Source: Brugia malayi
Taxonomy: Eukaryota; Nematoda; Chromadorea; Rhabditida; Onchocercidae
Reading direction: 5' to 3'
DNA: 64,000 nt
NCBI RefSeq assembly: GCF_000002995.4
Contig: NW_025062477.1
Coordinates: 2,622,001-2,686,000, forward strand
In this document: positions 36,175 to 49,402 of the stretch, piece after piece
How the letters are laid out: the number at the start of each line of letters is the position of its first letter
How positions within the stretch are numbered: the stretch's first letter is position 1
The notes under the pieces: model-generated
Databases searched by the model: none
What the model was told of the DNA's origin: nothing
The model's input: only the letters and a program-made list of their open reading frames with translations
Position numbers and translations under genes: made by a program

Positions 36175-38323
36175 ATATTTTGAGTAAGCCATTTTCTCAC
36201 TAATTTTATCATTTATACGTCAAAACAATATGTAATTTAACAGTAAGAATAATCCATTTATTAGTTTAAATTTCTTTTTTTCTTTTGCAAAACGATTAAA
36301 AAAATATTTTATTGAATGCACTGATTATTATTGAATAGTAGTATCCAAGGCATTGTCAATTTTATTTCCATAAAAGTTAACATTTAATGATGCATATTTG
36401 ATGAATCGATAGAGTTATGAACAGAAAATATTTAATAAACAATTGTATGAGTCATTCTGATCAATTCCAATTGGATGAGTCATTCTGATCGATATATGAT
36501 CAATTCCGATCAGTACTTACATATTTAACTTTATGCCTTATATAAATGAATCAAATTTTTAATCATTTGAAAATAATCGATTCATTTATGATTTTTAATG
36601 AAGTTTTTAGTACAAATTTAGCATCAATTAGTAAAGAAAGTAAATTTTATACCATAAATTAATGTAAGAAATCAATTATTTAGAATTTTTGCTTTCTTTG
36701 AATTTCTTAATTGTATAAAGAAAGTTATGTGATAAAATTTAAAAAATCATTTTAAATTTGATAAAACTAATATAAGTGGAACATACTGCTCGTCGCTGTA
36801 TCACACAAAATGAAATATTTGCGCTCATTTGCTTACTAATCAAATAAAGATTCCTGTGATAAACAATTCATACATCCGAAATTACATATAGTTATATAAT
36901 TATTATAAATTTTGATAATTAAAATTTATTGAAATGTTAAAATAAGGTTTTAATTTTAATTTGCATACAAAGTATTTTCATTTTATCAAACGTTCAATTT
37001 CCGTAAATAATTGCTAAGTGAAGAAGAAAAAAAAAAATCTTACTAATACTAATTAAAATAATGAAATTTGGTCCTTCTGCAAATAGATAAATGGAATTTT
37101 TCAATTTTTTTTTTTATTTGAAAAAAGGAGGTAAAACGAAAAGAGAATGAAACTGAAGTAGAAAGAAAGGGAGAGAGAGAGAGAGAGAGGGAGGGAGAGA
37201 GAAAGATAGAAAGAGGGAAAGAAAGGAAAATAAATGGTATGCTTGGCGTGCTTTGGGAATTAACGGTCGTCTGCTCATCACATCTTACTTAAGTAAACAA
37301 AACAACCACTTGTTGTATGCTTGCTTAGACTAAAACATTTATGTTAAAGCTTAAAATTGCGACGATGACTGCAGCTGCAACTGCAACTGCAACTACAGGT
37401 GCAATTGCAGGTGCCACTAGTACTACTAGTATTATTATTAATACAGTGTTAGATAATACACATAAATTTTAATGCTGGCATTTAAAGCAATAAATGTAAA
37501 AGGAGAATTGTAAATATGTCGTTAAGCCAAGATGTCCACTTTTAATCCTTCGTTCTCAATTAAATATTCGATGACAGAAATAAAACAGAAAGAAATAGGA
37601 AAAAAAGGAGAGAAAGAGAAAGAATTGATGATTGCTAATATAATAATTAAATTAATTGATTATAAGTGATGTGATATGTATTGGAAATATATTGGAAGGT
37701 AAAATAAATTAAGAATAAATAAATAAGTAAATGAAATTATTTATTAGCTAAAAAAACTCAAATTTATGGTATATTTTATTTCATTTTCTTGTGTATATTT
37801 TACATTTTATTTTTTTATTTTTTGCAAAGTAAATGACTGAATAAATTTAATAATGCAATGGTTAGAGTTAACATTGATTCAGTGAAAATAAATTCATTAA
37901 ATTTGAATTTACTTAATTTCAACAAAATGGAATTATTTATAGAATCGAATCATCTATTGAGATAGCAATTTTCATTGTGTGCTATGTTCGAAAATGCTCG
38001 TATGATGATGGCACCTTGGTTGTTTTGGGAAGGTGGTGGCAGGAAGGAATTTGGCAATTTTGTGAGGTGGAGGAATTATTCCAGAAATTTTGAACATATT
38101 GCTACTCCTAGAGAAAGTTGAGATTCTTTTAGGAAATGCGTTTCACGAGTTTCTGACTACGTATAATATTTTTATAATTGTATGTGTCTACTTATTATTA
38201 TTTCATTAGTATAATATTTTATTGGTATGTTTATTTTGTATTAATTCGTTATAATATCAAGATTCAGATTGATTTATTGATGTTATATGCTCTCAAATAT
38301 TCATAATTCGTAGTTGTCAGGTG
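36175..38323. other. AT-rich spacer, second part
   Basis: Contains a GA-rich microsatellite at about 37165-37215 and a GCAACT microsatellite at about 37366-37410. The latter lies in a 43-codon frame from 37341 (MLKLKIATMTAAATATAT); low complexity, probably not a gene. Otherwise nothing recognised. Confidence 0.5.
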
Positions 38324-39120
38324 ATGTTGTTGCGATTGAGATTACCAGCAGGATGGCGAATGGTAAGCACAGGAACGCAAAGTTTCAAATCGGATAACTT
38401 AGTTAAGAATTTATTTCTGAAAAAGATCAAGGAATATGAGTCCAAGATGGCTGGAAAAGAAGGTGGACTTGTGGATGCCACACCTGAGGTACGATCGTTT
38501 TTTGATTTCAGCTGTGTGGTCAGCTATAGCAGCATTCGTCTGAAAGCTTCAAGGATTCAACCAAATGGCTTTCAATTTTTTATTGAATCAATGTGATTCA
38601 TTAGAGCATCATTAGAGCATTCATTAGAGAAACAACCGTTCTTTTTTTAGAAGAATATAAGATCAAGCATTTTTTAATTTCTTTGCCACTTTTTATTTCA
38701 TATTTAAGGAATTTTTGATAGTAAATGAATTTTATAATACTACAACACATTCTGTGATATGAACTAGAATGCATTTGACTTGTGAGTCATAGATATATTT
38801 AATATTTGATTGTTGGTCATTTCATTGACAAATGAATATAGCATAATTCATTGCAGACACATCGGTCATTGGAAGATCAGTTGCACCGTTTAGCTAGTAA
38901 GTATCACTTAGAAAATAAAGAAGTGGTGAACGAGTTACCAGTGAAGCAAATGGAAACTCCTTCTATTGAAAGTGCTGTGGCCGTGATGTTCGAGGGGAAA
39001 ACAGTTGATGATTTGAATAAAGAATTGGAAAATGAAATTCAAAAATACACGGAAATGCGACGGAAGAAGCAAGCAGCGGAAGAGGAAATGCAGTCACATC
39101 TTCGAACTGTCAAGCAGTAA
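38324..39120 (+). CDS. ATP synthase-coupling factor 6, mitochondrial
   Basis: Two exons, 38324-38488 and 38857-39120, 142 residues. The first 20 or so residues (MLLRLRLPAGWRMVSTGTQS) form an amphipathic, Arg-containing mitochondrial presequence. The core LVKNLFLKKIKEYESKMAG, GGLVDATPE and LHRLASKYHL aligns with animal factor 6 (LFVDKIREYKSK, GGPVDAS, LFKLKQMFG). The protein is part of the peripheral stalk of F1Fo ATP synthase in the inner membrane. The C-terminal 60 residues (ELENEIQKYTEMRRKKQAAE) form an extra charged helix longer than in vertebrates. A consensus acceptor (TTGTCAG) ends four bases before the ATG, as for a trans-splicing site. Confidence 0.88.
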
Positions 39121-39692
39121 TAGTCAGAAAAGCCTAAAAATAGTTTATCTTGACAAGCTTTTTTTTCAGAGGAGTTTAATTTGAAACGATAATGTATTGT
39201 CATTTTACTGCTGTCATTGACAGTGCATTGGTATTAGCTAATTTATAGTATGCATGAATAGTATGTAAATAAAAAGTTCTATTTTGGTTTACTTCTTTGT
39301 ACTTTGAACTGGTCATGTGCCACAGCATTTTTGTTAATTTCCTTCTCCTAGAATTTGTTTATATTTAAGACATTTCATAGATTCTCATCTAATCATTGAA
39401 ATGGGACGAGCATAAAGTAAAGTCCATTATTCTTTTGATGGTTTTGCTTTCCTTCATTTGAATTGTTTTTTTCGATACGGTATTTTTTATGAAAGGATTT
39501 ACAAAACTACAGTTCGATGAAAAGATATAAATTAGAATTATCTTCGAGTAGTACGTTTTTCCACATTGCATATTGAGTTGTCATTCGTGTTCTTTTTTTT
39601 TTTTTTTTTCGGCTTTTATGCAAATATTAATCACTGTTGTGATGCGTGTTATTCACATGGTTTATAGCAAATCAGGGTTTTCAGTGTTAGAC
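39121..39692. other. Intercistronic spacer, factor 6 to DDX10
   Basis: 572 bases, AT-rich. An acceptor-like TTTTCAG ends at 39684, nine bases before the DDX10 start, as expected for a spliced-leader site. Confidence 0.45.
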
Positions 39693-42600
39693 ATGCGTCA
39701 AACGCGGGATGCGCATAACAAATTTACGAAAAAATGTGTTTCTAAACAACGTAAAAATGGAAAAATTGTAAAGGAAACTGTTGAATCTGTAACCGCGCGA
39801 TATGCTGATTTTGCGAAAGTATGTTTTGATTTCAGGTTAATTTACTTAGTGTGTTCAGGTGTAAATTATTTTTGTTCGCAAGGAGATTTGAATTATAGGA
39901 AGATAGCAGGACATTTACTTCATTCTCGCGAATGCCGTTATCGGGATCGACACAACGAGGCCTTGCAGAAAACAATTTCATAAATCCCACTGACATCCAA
40001 CGCGAGTCATTGCAATATTCATTGACCGGTGCTGATGTGGTTGGTGCTGCCAAAACAGGCAGTGGGAAAACACTTGCTTTCCTTATTCCGGCCAGTTTTG
40101 TTCATGCAGTTTTTTGTATTTATTCAGTAGATTTTCTTACAGATCTTTGCTTTTGGATCTGTTTTCATTTGTGGTTTTGCAGGTTTTGGAGTGTTTGTGG
40201 AGGCAGAGATGGTCGCGTACAGTTGACGGATTAGGTGCTTTGATTATCAGTCCTACCAGGGAGCTCGCTTTTCAAACGTTTCAAGTTTTGAACAAAATCG
40301 GAGCACACCATAATTTTTCTGTTGCTGTACTTATTGGAGGTATGTTTTATGCACTGCTAATATCATATATGTAATCACAAATGCTACTAGTGCGATGATT
40401 TCGTCTCCATTGCTAATCTTCCAAGTCATCTTTTGATAAAGATGCCAAAGTTTAAGGCTTATTTTCATTCTTCAGATGGGCAACATTATCTTGTTAAATT
40501 TCACCTGTAATTTTCTAAAGTAACTGAGAATTATTTATCATTATCTTTCTAGGAACTGATGTAGAATTTGAAAGTAAGCGGATAGGTTCGGTGAATATTG
40601 TGGTATGTACGCCTGGCAGGCTGTTGCAACATATGGACGAGAATAGTACATTTTCATGTGAACAGCTGCAAATTCTTGTCATTGATGAAGCTGACAGGAT
40701 TTTAGACCTTGGTTTTTCGAGACAGGTAAGATATCATTCATTATAAACGACATATACTATAATTTTGGAACATATACAACAGTTTATGCGTTGTAGTATA
40801 AAGAACTTGGAATTAAAAGACCTTCCGTTAAGTTAAGTTCAAGAAAGATTTAACTGCTGCATTTTCTCGAGTGATAATGCATGATCGTAAATCTCTTTTC
40901 TGATTCGAAGACAGAATGCTGTGAAGGGAGCAGTGAAATCAAAAATGTAATGTAATTCATCCTTTTACTCGCTGCAGATGAATGCAATCTTGGAAAATTT
41001 GCCAAAAAACCGTCAGACGCTGCTTTTTTCGGCAACGCAAACCAAAAATGTGAAAGATTTAGTGCGTTTGGCTCTGAGAGATCCACTGTATATTTCTGCT
41101 CACGAAAATGCTCCTCAAGCTACACCAGAATCTTTGCAGCAGGTGAAGTGTTAATTGATTCTCCTAAATTTTTTTTTTAATACTTCCAGATAAGATTGTA
41201 GGATTTAAGAAGTATTCTAGGATTTTTGGAATTCTTTCTTTGCTAATCTTTTGCATAAATTTGCCGTCGTAAGTGATCGCTGGTTCACTTTGCTATGAAC
41301 AAATATAAAAATCGAGTACTGATTTATAGTGAAGGAGTAGAGCAACAAAGATGTGAAATCAGCGAATCATGGAAATTGTTAAGGATGTTGTTCAAATTAA
41401 ATGATAACAATTACTTGTTGAAAATAAACTATTTTTGCAGAGTTATTTTGTATGCAGTGATGAAGATAAATTAAATGCATTATGGTCATTTTTACTGAAT
41501 CACCGAAAGAAGAAATCATTAATATTTGTTTCATGCTGCAAGCAGGTTGTTCTAATTCTTTATGCAATTTTATAATTTGTGCAGGTTATTTTTTTTTTTT
41601 GCAATTATGAAATATTCAGGCACGGTTCTTAACCGAAGCGTTCTGTCATTTGCGACCGGGCCTTTCATTGATGGGATTGTGGGGTACAATGAATCAAATG
41701 AAACGGCTAGAAGTTTTTAAAAAATTTAATAATAAAACATATGGAGCTGCAATGATTGCTACAGATGTTGCCAGTCGAGGATTAGACTTTGCTCGTGTTG
41801 ACATTGTATTGCAGCTGGATTGTCCTGTAGATGTTGATGATTATATTCATAGGTTAATTTTTAGTTTTAAGCAGTTTTTGCTTCAAGAAAGAAAAAGACC
41901 ATATTAATTAATGTTTTATCAAAAAGAATAATGGATTTATTTCACAATTTAATTATTTCATTGTTATGTTTAGAGTAGGACGTACTGCGCGAATGGATGC
42001 CAAGGGTGAAGCAATTTTAGTTCTCACGCCAGCGCAAGAACAAGCCATGCTTACACGACTGCAAGCAAGAAACATTTTAATCACTAAAATTAGGTTTGTT
42101 TTCGCAAAGTTGAAATTTATGCGCTGTTTTATGTAAAAATTAAACAAACACTTGAAAAGAATTAGGTAACTTTTTGGTTTAATTGTCATTTCGAAATTGG
42201 TACTGGATGAATTTGGTAGTTTTGATGTATCGAAGCCAGACTGCTATTACCATTCGGGAACTAAGAAGTGTAAATTTTTCATTCTAGTGTCAATGAAAAG
42301 CAAATAATGGATATCAGCAAACGTTTGCAGTCGGTAATTGCACAATATCCGGGAATGAAAGAATTCGCTCAGAGGGTTTGTTTATTCCCAAATCTTAAGA
42401 CAATTTAATTTTTTCTTGAGAAGAATATTTTCTACTTCTTTTAGAGCTTTGTGGCTTATATTCGAACAATTTATCTGATGCGGAACAAAGATGTTTTCAA
42501 TTTGGACACTGTTGATCTGGCATCATTGGCCAAGTACTGATCATTGGTTGTTTTTCATAATTTCAGAAATTCTTACCTTTTTTGATTATGTTCTTCCTAG

Positions 42601-44599
42601 TTTAAATTTGGCTACCCGAAACTTTTTTTCATTCAGTTTATATGACCTAAAGGCTTAAGTTATTTGTAAATACGACGTCTCAAGAGTTCATCTGTAAAGA
42701 AATGAGTAAAATATTGGCCAGTTGCACTTGATGTGTTTATTAATTGTTGACTGTCATTTTCTAGTTTTGCATTAACTTGCCTTTAGATATTTTTTTTTTT
42801 CGTTCCTTTATAGATCTTATGGACTTGCTGCTACACCGCGAGTTCGATTTTTGAAGCGAGTTGCAAATAAACAGAATTTACACGCAACCATAAGCCAAAA
42901 ACAAGGAGAGAAAAGTGCTGAAGAATTAGTGGAAATGATGATTTCATCTGCAAAGGGAGGAAAAAAAGCGATGGTAAGTTTCTTTTCCATATTCCAGATT
43001 ATTGGGTATTATGTTTACGTATTATTATTATATATTTGAATTATATTTCAGGAAAGTGATGAAGATGATAGTAATAATGAAGACGATAATATAGAGGATG
43101 AAGAAATTGATCTAGGATTAGGTACAAGTGAAAATAATGAAGCTAAGGAAAATCAGAGCGATTTCAATCTATCTGCAAGTGGTAGTGGTTTAGATGAAGG
43201 TAGCGACGATTTTCTGAAAATAATCCGAAAAAACGTGTTCAATATATTTCCAGACAAAGTTGGTTATATTATATGGCAACTCATTTTTTATTTCTAAGAG
43301 TTAATACTTTCAGTATTTTGTCTTTTATGGATCATAAATTACCGAAAGTACTGCTTAATTTTACAAAATATCAGTCGGCATCAATCATATGTCATGTTTT
43401 TGATTTATATACTTAGATTGCCGAGATGCCAGAAGAAACGAAAAGAGAATCAAGGAAACCTGTGACACGTCATGCATTGGCCAGGAAAATTTTGAAGAAA
43501 GGAGTGAAGTTGGGTGTGAAAAAGGTATTCACAGACGACGGAATGGAAATCGTAGTATGATTTTGTCGTTATTTTTTTTTAACATTATTCATTAAAAAAA
43601 TTTTTTAATGATTTTTTAAGCGGAATATATATTTTAGTTTATAATTATTGCAGTATATTTGCGAAAATGAAGCACTCATTTTTGGATTTGGAATAGTCGA
43701 TTCAAGTTTCGGTTTTTGTTGAGTTGATTTGCATCTTTTTTTTCTTTGAAGGAAAACAAATTGTTCCCTGCTACTGTCTCAAATGATGACGAATTGGTCG
43801 GTCTCGATGTAGATGAGGCAAGACGTCAAATGGTACAAATCGATCAGATTGATAAAATGACATATAAGGAGAAGCAAAAGATGTGGAGAAAGGTAGTTTT
43901 GATCTTTATTCTTATTTTTATGATTCAGTAATTTATTATATATTGGTTTTTTCTCTTGCTTTCTCCGTTTCATCTCTCAGGTAAGAATTTCTATGGATAG
44001 ATTTACTCGTGGGAAGGTTAGACTTCAGTTTTTATTGGACAGCGTTTATTTCTTTTTCGTCAAAGTTTCTTAAATAAATATTTGATATTGTCAGAAAAAG
44101 AAAGAGAAACAGAAAGACAAGATAAAGAAATTACAAAACAAGGAGGGTGGAGCAATATTGGATTTGGGAGCTGAAGGGAGTGGTTCAGATGATGGCGAAG
44201 CGGATTTGTCGTGGTTGCCTGATCCTGATAGGCCAAAGAAGTATGACAAAGAATGGAATGAAGTTGAAGATAATTCCATGAATGAATCCGATGTATGTTT
44301 ATTTCTGCGAGTTTAGTATTTAATTATGGTAGCAGTAAAGATGTTTTAGAAAGTTTATTGGATTTATTTCTGTTGAAGAAATATTATTTTAAAAATTCAA
44401 CGAACATCATTGTGTAACTTTTTTCATTACTAGTAAATCTGTGGCAGCAGTGAACTTCATAATTTCACTAACATATTCTCTTTAGAAAGATATGGATGGT
44501 AATGCTAATGATAATAGTGAAATGAAATCAATACGAGGACGAAAAAGGAAACTATTGGATGATGAAGAAAGAGCTTTAGCATTATTGCGTTGTTCCTAA
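39693..44599 (+). CDS. ddx-10: DEAD-box RNA helicase DDX10/Dbp4
   Basis: Seventeen exons: 39693-39818, 39899-40090, 40183-40339, 40553-40725, 40978-41142, 41441-41545, 41620-41852, 41974-42093, 42288-42375, 42445-42533, 42814-42973, 43052-43258, 43417-43554, 43752-43892, 43981-44016 (optional), 44095-44292 and 44486-44599; about 813 residues. Motifs: Q motif [25 protein letters not shown], Ia SPTRELAFQ, Ib [67 protein letters not shown] and [16 protein letters not shown]. The LQHMDE and [10 protein letters not shown] context and the Lys/Glu-rich C-terminal third mark Dbp4/DDX10, which releases U14 snoRNA during 18S rRNA maturation in the nucleolus. Intron 2 begins with GC (see findings). Confidence 0.94.
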
Positions 44600-44897
44600 T
44601 CTTCAAATATCAGCTTTCTTCATTTATAATGATATTTGTGTATTTTATATTACTTTAGTAAATTTTGCATATGTTGTGAACTGTGAATTGTTTAGTTCTT
44701 TATTGTGATTGAAAATAAAATAATTGGATTTTGTTTATAAGATTTTGTTTTGTTCAGTAACTTTTCTACCAGTATCTATCGAGAGCAATTCAGCATTTCA
44801 TGTACATTTATATTTATCATAACTGTAATTAACTATTTTAGTATAATAATTATTGTACTGAATTTATAGACGTTCGGAAGGGATATTACAGAGCAGA
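44600..44897. other. Intercistronic spacer, DDX10 to UTP15
   Basis: 298 bases with a candidate poly(A) signal (AATAAA) at about 44713 and the acceptor-like ATTACAG ending at 44891, seven bases before the UTP15 start. Confidence 0.5.
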
Positions 44898-47800
44898 ATG
44901 GCAGAACCTTACAAGCCAGCAGCTCGTATTATGAGCGATAAAATGGAAAAGCGCTTCTCAAAAGATGTATTATATTGGCGACGTGTGGAAGTTAGTTTAC
45001 TTGATTTTAGAGGCTATTTTTTAGCTTTGTTGGAATTTTGCAGCATTTACAAAAGAAAACAAAGTAATCAATCGTTGAATACAGAAGATGTTTTGTAGTT
45101 GATTTTAAAGAAATTTCATTTCAGCGTTTGGCAGTTTTTCAAGAGCCAGGTAATATTACTAGCACGTTTTTCTCTCCAACAGATAGCAACATGGTCGCTA
45201 GTACTTCTTCTGTCAAGGTTTTTTTTTTTTATACCTTACTACTTTCTGTTTATCTTTGAAAGTGATTATTCGAGAACTAAATAGCAACTCTGGGTGAAAC
45301 AAAAAGAAATTCTTTCCAGCTAACAATTTATGATGCCACAATTTGTGAACCCTTAGTAACATACGGACGTTTCAAGCAAGCTGTTTATGGGGCAAGGCTT
45401 CGTCGTGATGGCAAACTGTTAGGTATGTTTTTTTCTTTTTTGTAATGATTTAATTTGTTGCCTATTTAAGAAATGGTAGCATATGAATTATCATGCGATT
45501 TTTTTTGCATAGTTTATCGAAAAAATTTAAAGTAGATATTAGTTATATAAAATGATTAGAGTCGTAGCTGTTCCGTAAAAGATGGAGTACTGTGGTACAC
45601 TACATTTTAAAGGAATCATATCAGTTATTCACAAAGAGGAGAATATAGTTGGAAGTAATAATATAAGTTAAGGTAAGTTAAATGGTTATGAAAGTTTGAT
45701 GTATTAATGGGACCTTAAATCTAGCACGGAGAAATATATTTCTTGCATCTGTAGTTCTCTGATACCGTAAAAATTGTTTTAACGATAGTTAAGAGGAATG
45801 TTTTCATTATTCATTATTCGAGTGGAATGAAGACTAAGCTGAGTACTATTTTAACCAATGAGAAATGTTATTATGTTTTAAATAATGGGAATTTTATTAA
45901 GTTCAGGAAAGCTTAGTTTGTGTATTTTCTTCCATTCCCACTTTTTAAGAGTTCCAGGTTTCTATGTAAAAACATACGTTTTGCTTGGCATATTTTTTTA
46001 AAAAAAGATTTTTTTTAGCTGTTGGTGACGAAGAAGGAAAGGTTCGTCTGTTTAATGTGCGAAAACAAGCAGCAACTTCTGACGGAAAGAAAGCTCCATT
46101 AAGAGTTTTTAAAGCTCACGAAAGTGCAGTCCATACGGTCCGTTGACATTTCATTTACTTCTACAAAAAATTTACTCTTTATATTCATGTATGATCTTAT
46201 ATGATGTATTGGTTTTAGTTTACATCATTAGCACTGTATTTCATTTAAATTTTTAGGTGGTTTTCACAAGATCTGGGCGAACACTTGTAACAATGGGTGA
46301 TGAAGGTAGTATCAAATTATGGGATATTACTGAGACGAAGTCTACTCCACTTAAAGTATTCACTGCCGCTCATATGGATCACATTCGATGCAGTGATGCT
46401 TCTGTCCTTTCTGATCATCTATTCGTAAGCGGTAATTTCTGCTTTTGCTTTCTTTTTTTCTCACTTATGAGCCATACATCATATCTACTTCATCAAATTG
46501 ATAAAAATGAATCAAGCTCAGCCCTCATAACCGGTGAACTGTAATTTTTCTATCTAAAATTTTAATTTTCTAGATGCATGTGACATTTGCATCACTAAAA
46601 AAACGGATAGCGAAATTTGAAATTTATCTGTAACTTTTGTTTCTTAGGTTCATACGATCATACAGCGAAAGTCTGGAATGCTGAAGCAGAGGAAGCTTTA
46701 ATGTCTGTGGATCATGGCTCACCCATTGAACAAATTTTACTTCTTCCCGGTGACTCATTCATTGTTACAGCCGGCGGACAGCTCATTAAATTTTGGAATA
46801 TTGCTTCTGGTGGTATTTTGCACCATACTCTTCATCATCATCACAAAACGGTAGATATATGTTATGTTTGAAATAAATTCAATTAGTTCTAAATTCTTTT
46901 TCCAAAAATAAGTAAACTTTTCTACAAAAAAAAAAAAAAAAAACCTTTTATAACAGGTTTATTCTTGTTTTCAATTATTTTTGCTAAATATTTTATCCTC
47001 TGTTATGATATATATTATTTTAAAAAACTTCCAGGTGACTTCACTTTGCCTTGCTTCAAAAGGTACTCGTCTTCTTTCGGGTGGCCTTGATAAAAGGGTA
47101 AATGTTTTCAGTCTCGACAGTGGTGACTACAAACTAGTACATTCGTTCAGTTTACCTGCTCAGGTACATATTATAATTTTACAACTACTTTAAACATCGT
47201 TAAAGTTCAGTTATTTTCAGTCGAAAATAACTATTTTTGTCAGTTTGGATGCTTTTTTAAATTTTCTTACTTAAATGTTATTAATAAAGCAAATATTTCC
47301 TTTAGTGTGGCATAGTACTGCTTTTTTAAAATTGGTATATATTTACTTTGTCATTCATTTCAGATACTTACGTTGTCGATTTCGTCAAATGACAAGTTCA
47401 TTGCTATAGGTATGGGTAATTTATTGCAAATTTCCATGCGAAATGAACCAGGAAAGTTGGAACAATCTTTAGAAGCTGCACAAGCTGAAAATGCAGGACT
47501 TGAATACCATAAAAAGTACTTTTTACAAAATTTTAGAATTTTCATCTTTTCAAATTTAAATATATTTAAAAAAAATATATACTTTTGACAATGTTTTATC
47601 TTTAATATTATCAACAACATTATTTACACTTCGCCCGCAAAGTCATATTTCGGTTATCACTACAATACTTTATTTTAGATTGCCCCCAGATGTACCTGTC
47701 GTACGCCAACTATTTCGAGGTGGAACTGTAGAAAAGGCTGAGTTCTCTGCTGCTCGCATTCCGGAGGTTTTTCTCAACCTTGTTTAATCATGAATTGTTC

Positions 47801-48390
47801 ATAATCATAAGGAAGAGAAGCTTAGCTACATTTTTTTATTATATTATTTATTTGTAAAAATGTTTAATTTCAGGCGAAATTGAATAAAGTTGATTTATTG
47901 TTGCGAAGATTTAAGCACTGGAAAGCAGTCGATGTTCTGTTTCGGGAGAAACACTATAAATCACGTCCTGATATTATTGTCGGAGCATTAATGCAGGTAG
48001 CATTAATGCATTTTGCTCCTCAATCACTATTTTTGTTTCATCAAGTTTTCTTAATCATCAGTAATTAAGATTTAGAGTTATGTATTATTAATCGTAGATT
48101 CAGTAAGATACTAGAAACAGTTGCAATCTAAAAAATACGATTCCCTTACACCTTATTTCTTCAGATTTATAAACGTGGAGCATTAACGGTGGCGCTGTCA
48201 GGACGTAAGTCAGATACCATTCATCCAATACTTGTCTTTCTGATGCAGAATTTCTTTCGCCCCGAATATCTGCATATATTACTGAAGACAATAACCATTA
48301 TGTGTGGTTAGTTCTATTTTATTATAGTTCACACTGCTAAGTTAATTATTACAACTGCACGTTCTTTTTTTTTTTTTTTTCTCCAAATCC

Positions 48391-48422
<32 letters not shown>

Positions 48423-49086
48423 TATCAATTGAGAATGGGGCAAAAAAAATGATCGAAAAAAGAAGGGAGGGGACTTTACTCAAAAGGGAATCATTAAGTA
48501 TGTCACACTTTTCTAGAACCAAATGGATGTCTTATATGCTAAGTCACTACTTTAGCCTAAATAAATTTGAGTACATGCATGAGCAGACATGAAGCTGTTT
48601 TACTGGAACATATTTTGTTAAACATGTTACTTTTTTTTTAGAGAGAGAAAGAGAGAGAGAGCTAAATATTTTATGATTTGATTTACAGATATTTATGGGA
48701 ATGAGAATATCGAGCAAAGAATTGCCAGAATATTTTCTAAACTTCATCGCGCAGTTCAGCGAGAAATTGAAGTTCGCAATAAGTTAGCTGAGGTAAACAA
48801 CTGAGTTTTCTTTTCAATGTTCAACTTCGCATATTACTTTTAATGATCTACATAAAGTAGTTATATGTTACATCATCTAATACTAATACTATATGGTTAT
48901 ATTTTCATTTTTTAGTTACGTGGTATGTTAGATATGCTCATTCAAGTATCAGAAATGAACAATGGAAAATTGATAGATAATGAAGAAGATGATAGAATTT
49001 TTGGTGAAGTCGTTGTAACTCCTATTCCTTTTACAATGGATGCTAATGGACGAAGTAAGAATAACGGTTTTTCTAGTACTGCCTAA
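44898..49086 (+). CDS. utp-15: UTP15 homologue, SSU processome WD40 protein
   Basis: Thirteen exons: 44898-44990, 45125-45217, 45320-45422, 46019-46137, 46257-46431, 46648-46850, 47035-47163, 47364-47515, 47679-47766, 47874-47996, 48165-48306, 48689-48792 and 48916-49086; about 564 residues (human UTP15 518). The N-terminus carries WD40 repeats: TSSVKLTIYDATI, VGDEEGKVRLFNV, GDEGSIKLWDITE, SGSYDHTAKVWN, AGGQLIKFWNI and SGGLDKRVNVFS. Then comes the UTP15 C-terminal domain: LLRRFKHWKAVDVLF, IYKRGALTVALSGRK and LAELRGMLDMLIQ. UTP15 belongs to the t-UTP (UtpA) complex that starts assembly of the small-subunit processome on pre-rRNA. All phases are consistent and the gene looks intact. Confidence 0.94.
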
Positions 49087-49402
49087 AGTTTTCTTTGAAA
49101 AATTTTCTAAGTAAACCTTCGATTTTCAGGTTTAGATAAAATTAAAATAAAGTGATATAACATTTTTCTCTTTTTAGTAATGCATTGTTTTTTGTTGTTT
49201 TTCTGTTTTATTTGGTACTAATACCTACACGGGAACATTTGATATGTCAGGTGTTGTTTGGTTACGGATTAGTTTGCATCGGCTTATCTTCTTCCTACTT
49301 GAAACGCATCTTTTGATTAGAACATTTCTATCCTTGGGGTTATTTCATCAATTTTTTGACTCCAATCAACAAGTAATTTTTGGTTTATTCAAAAACAGGC
49401 AC
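49087..49402. other. Convergent spacer, UTP15 to ET-module gene
   Basis: 316 bases between two 3' ends; nothing else seen. Confidence 0.5.

Noticed and set aside
37341..37472. Short frame rich in Ala/Thr
   Set aside because: Made of a GCAACT microsatellite; no splice or start support.
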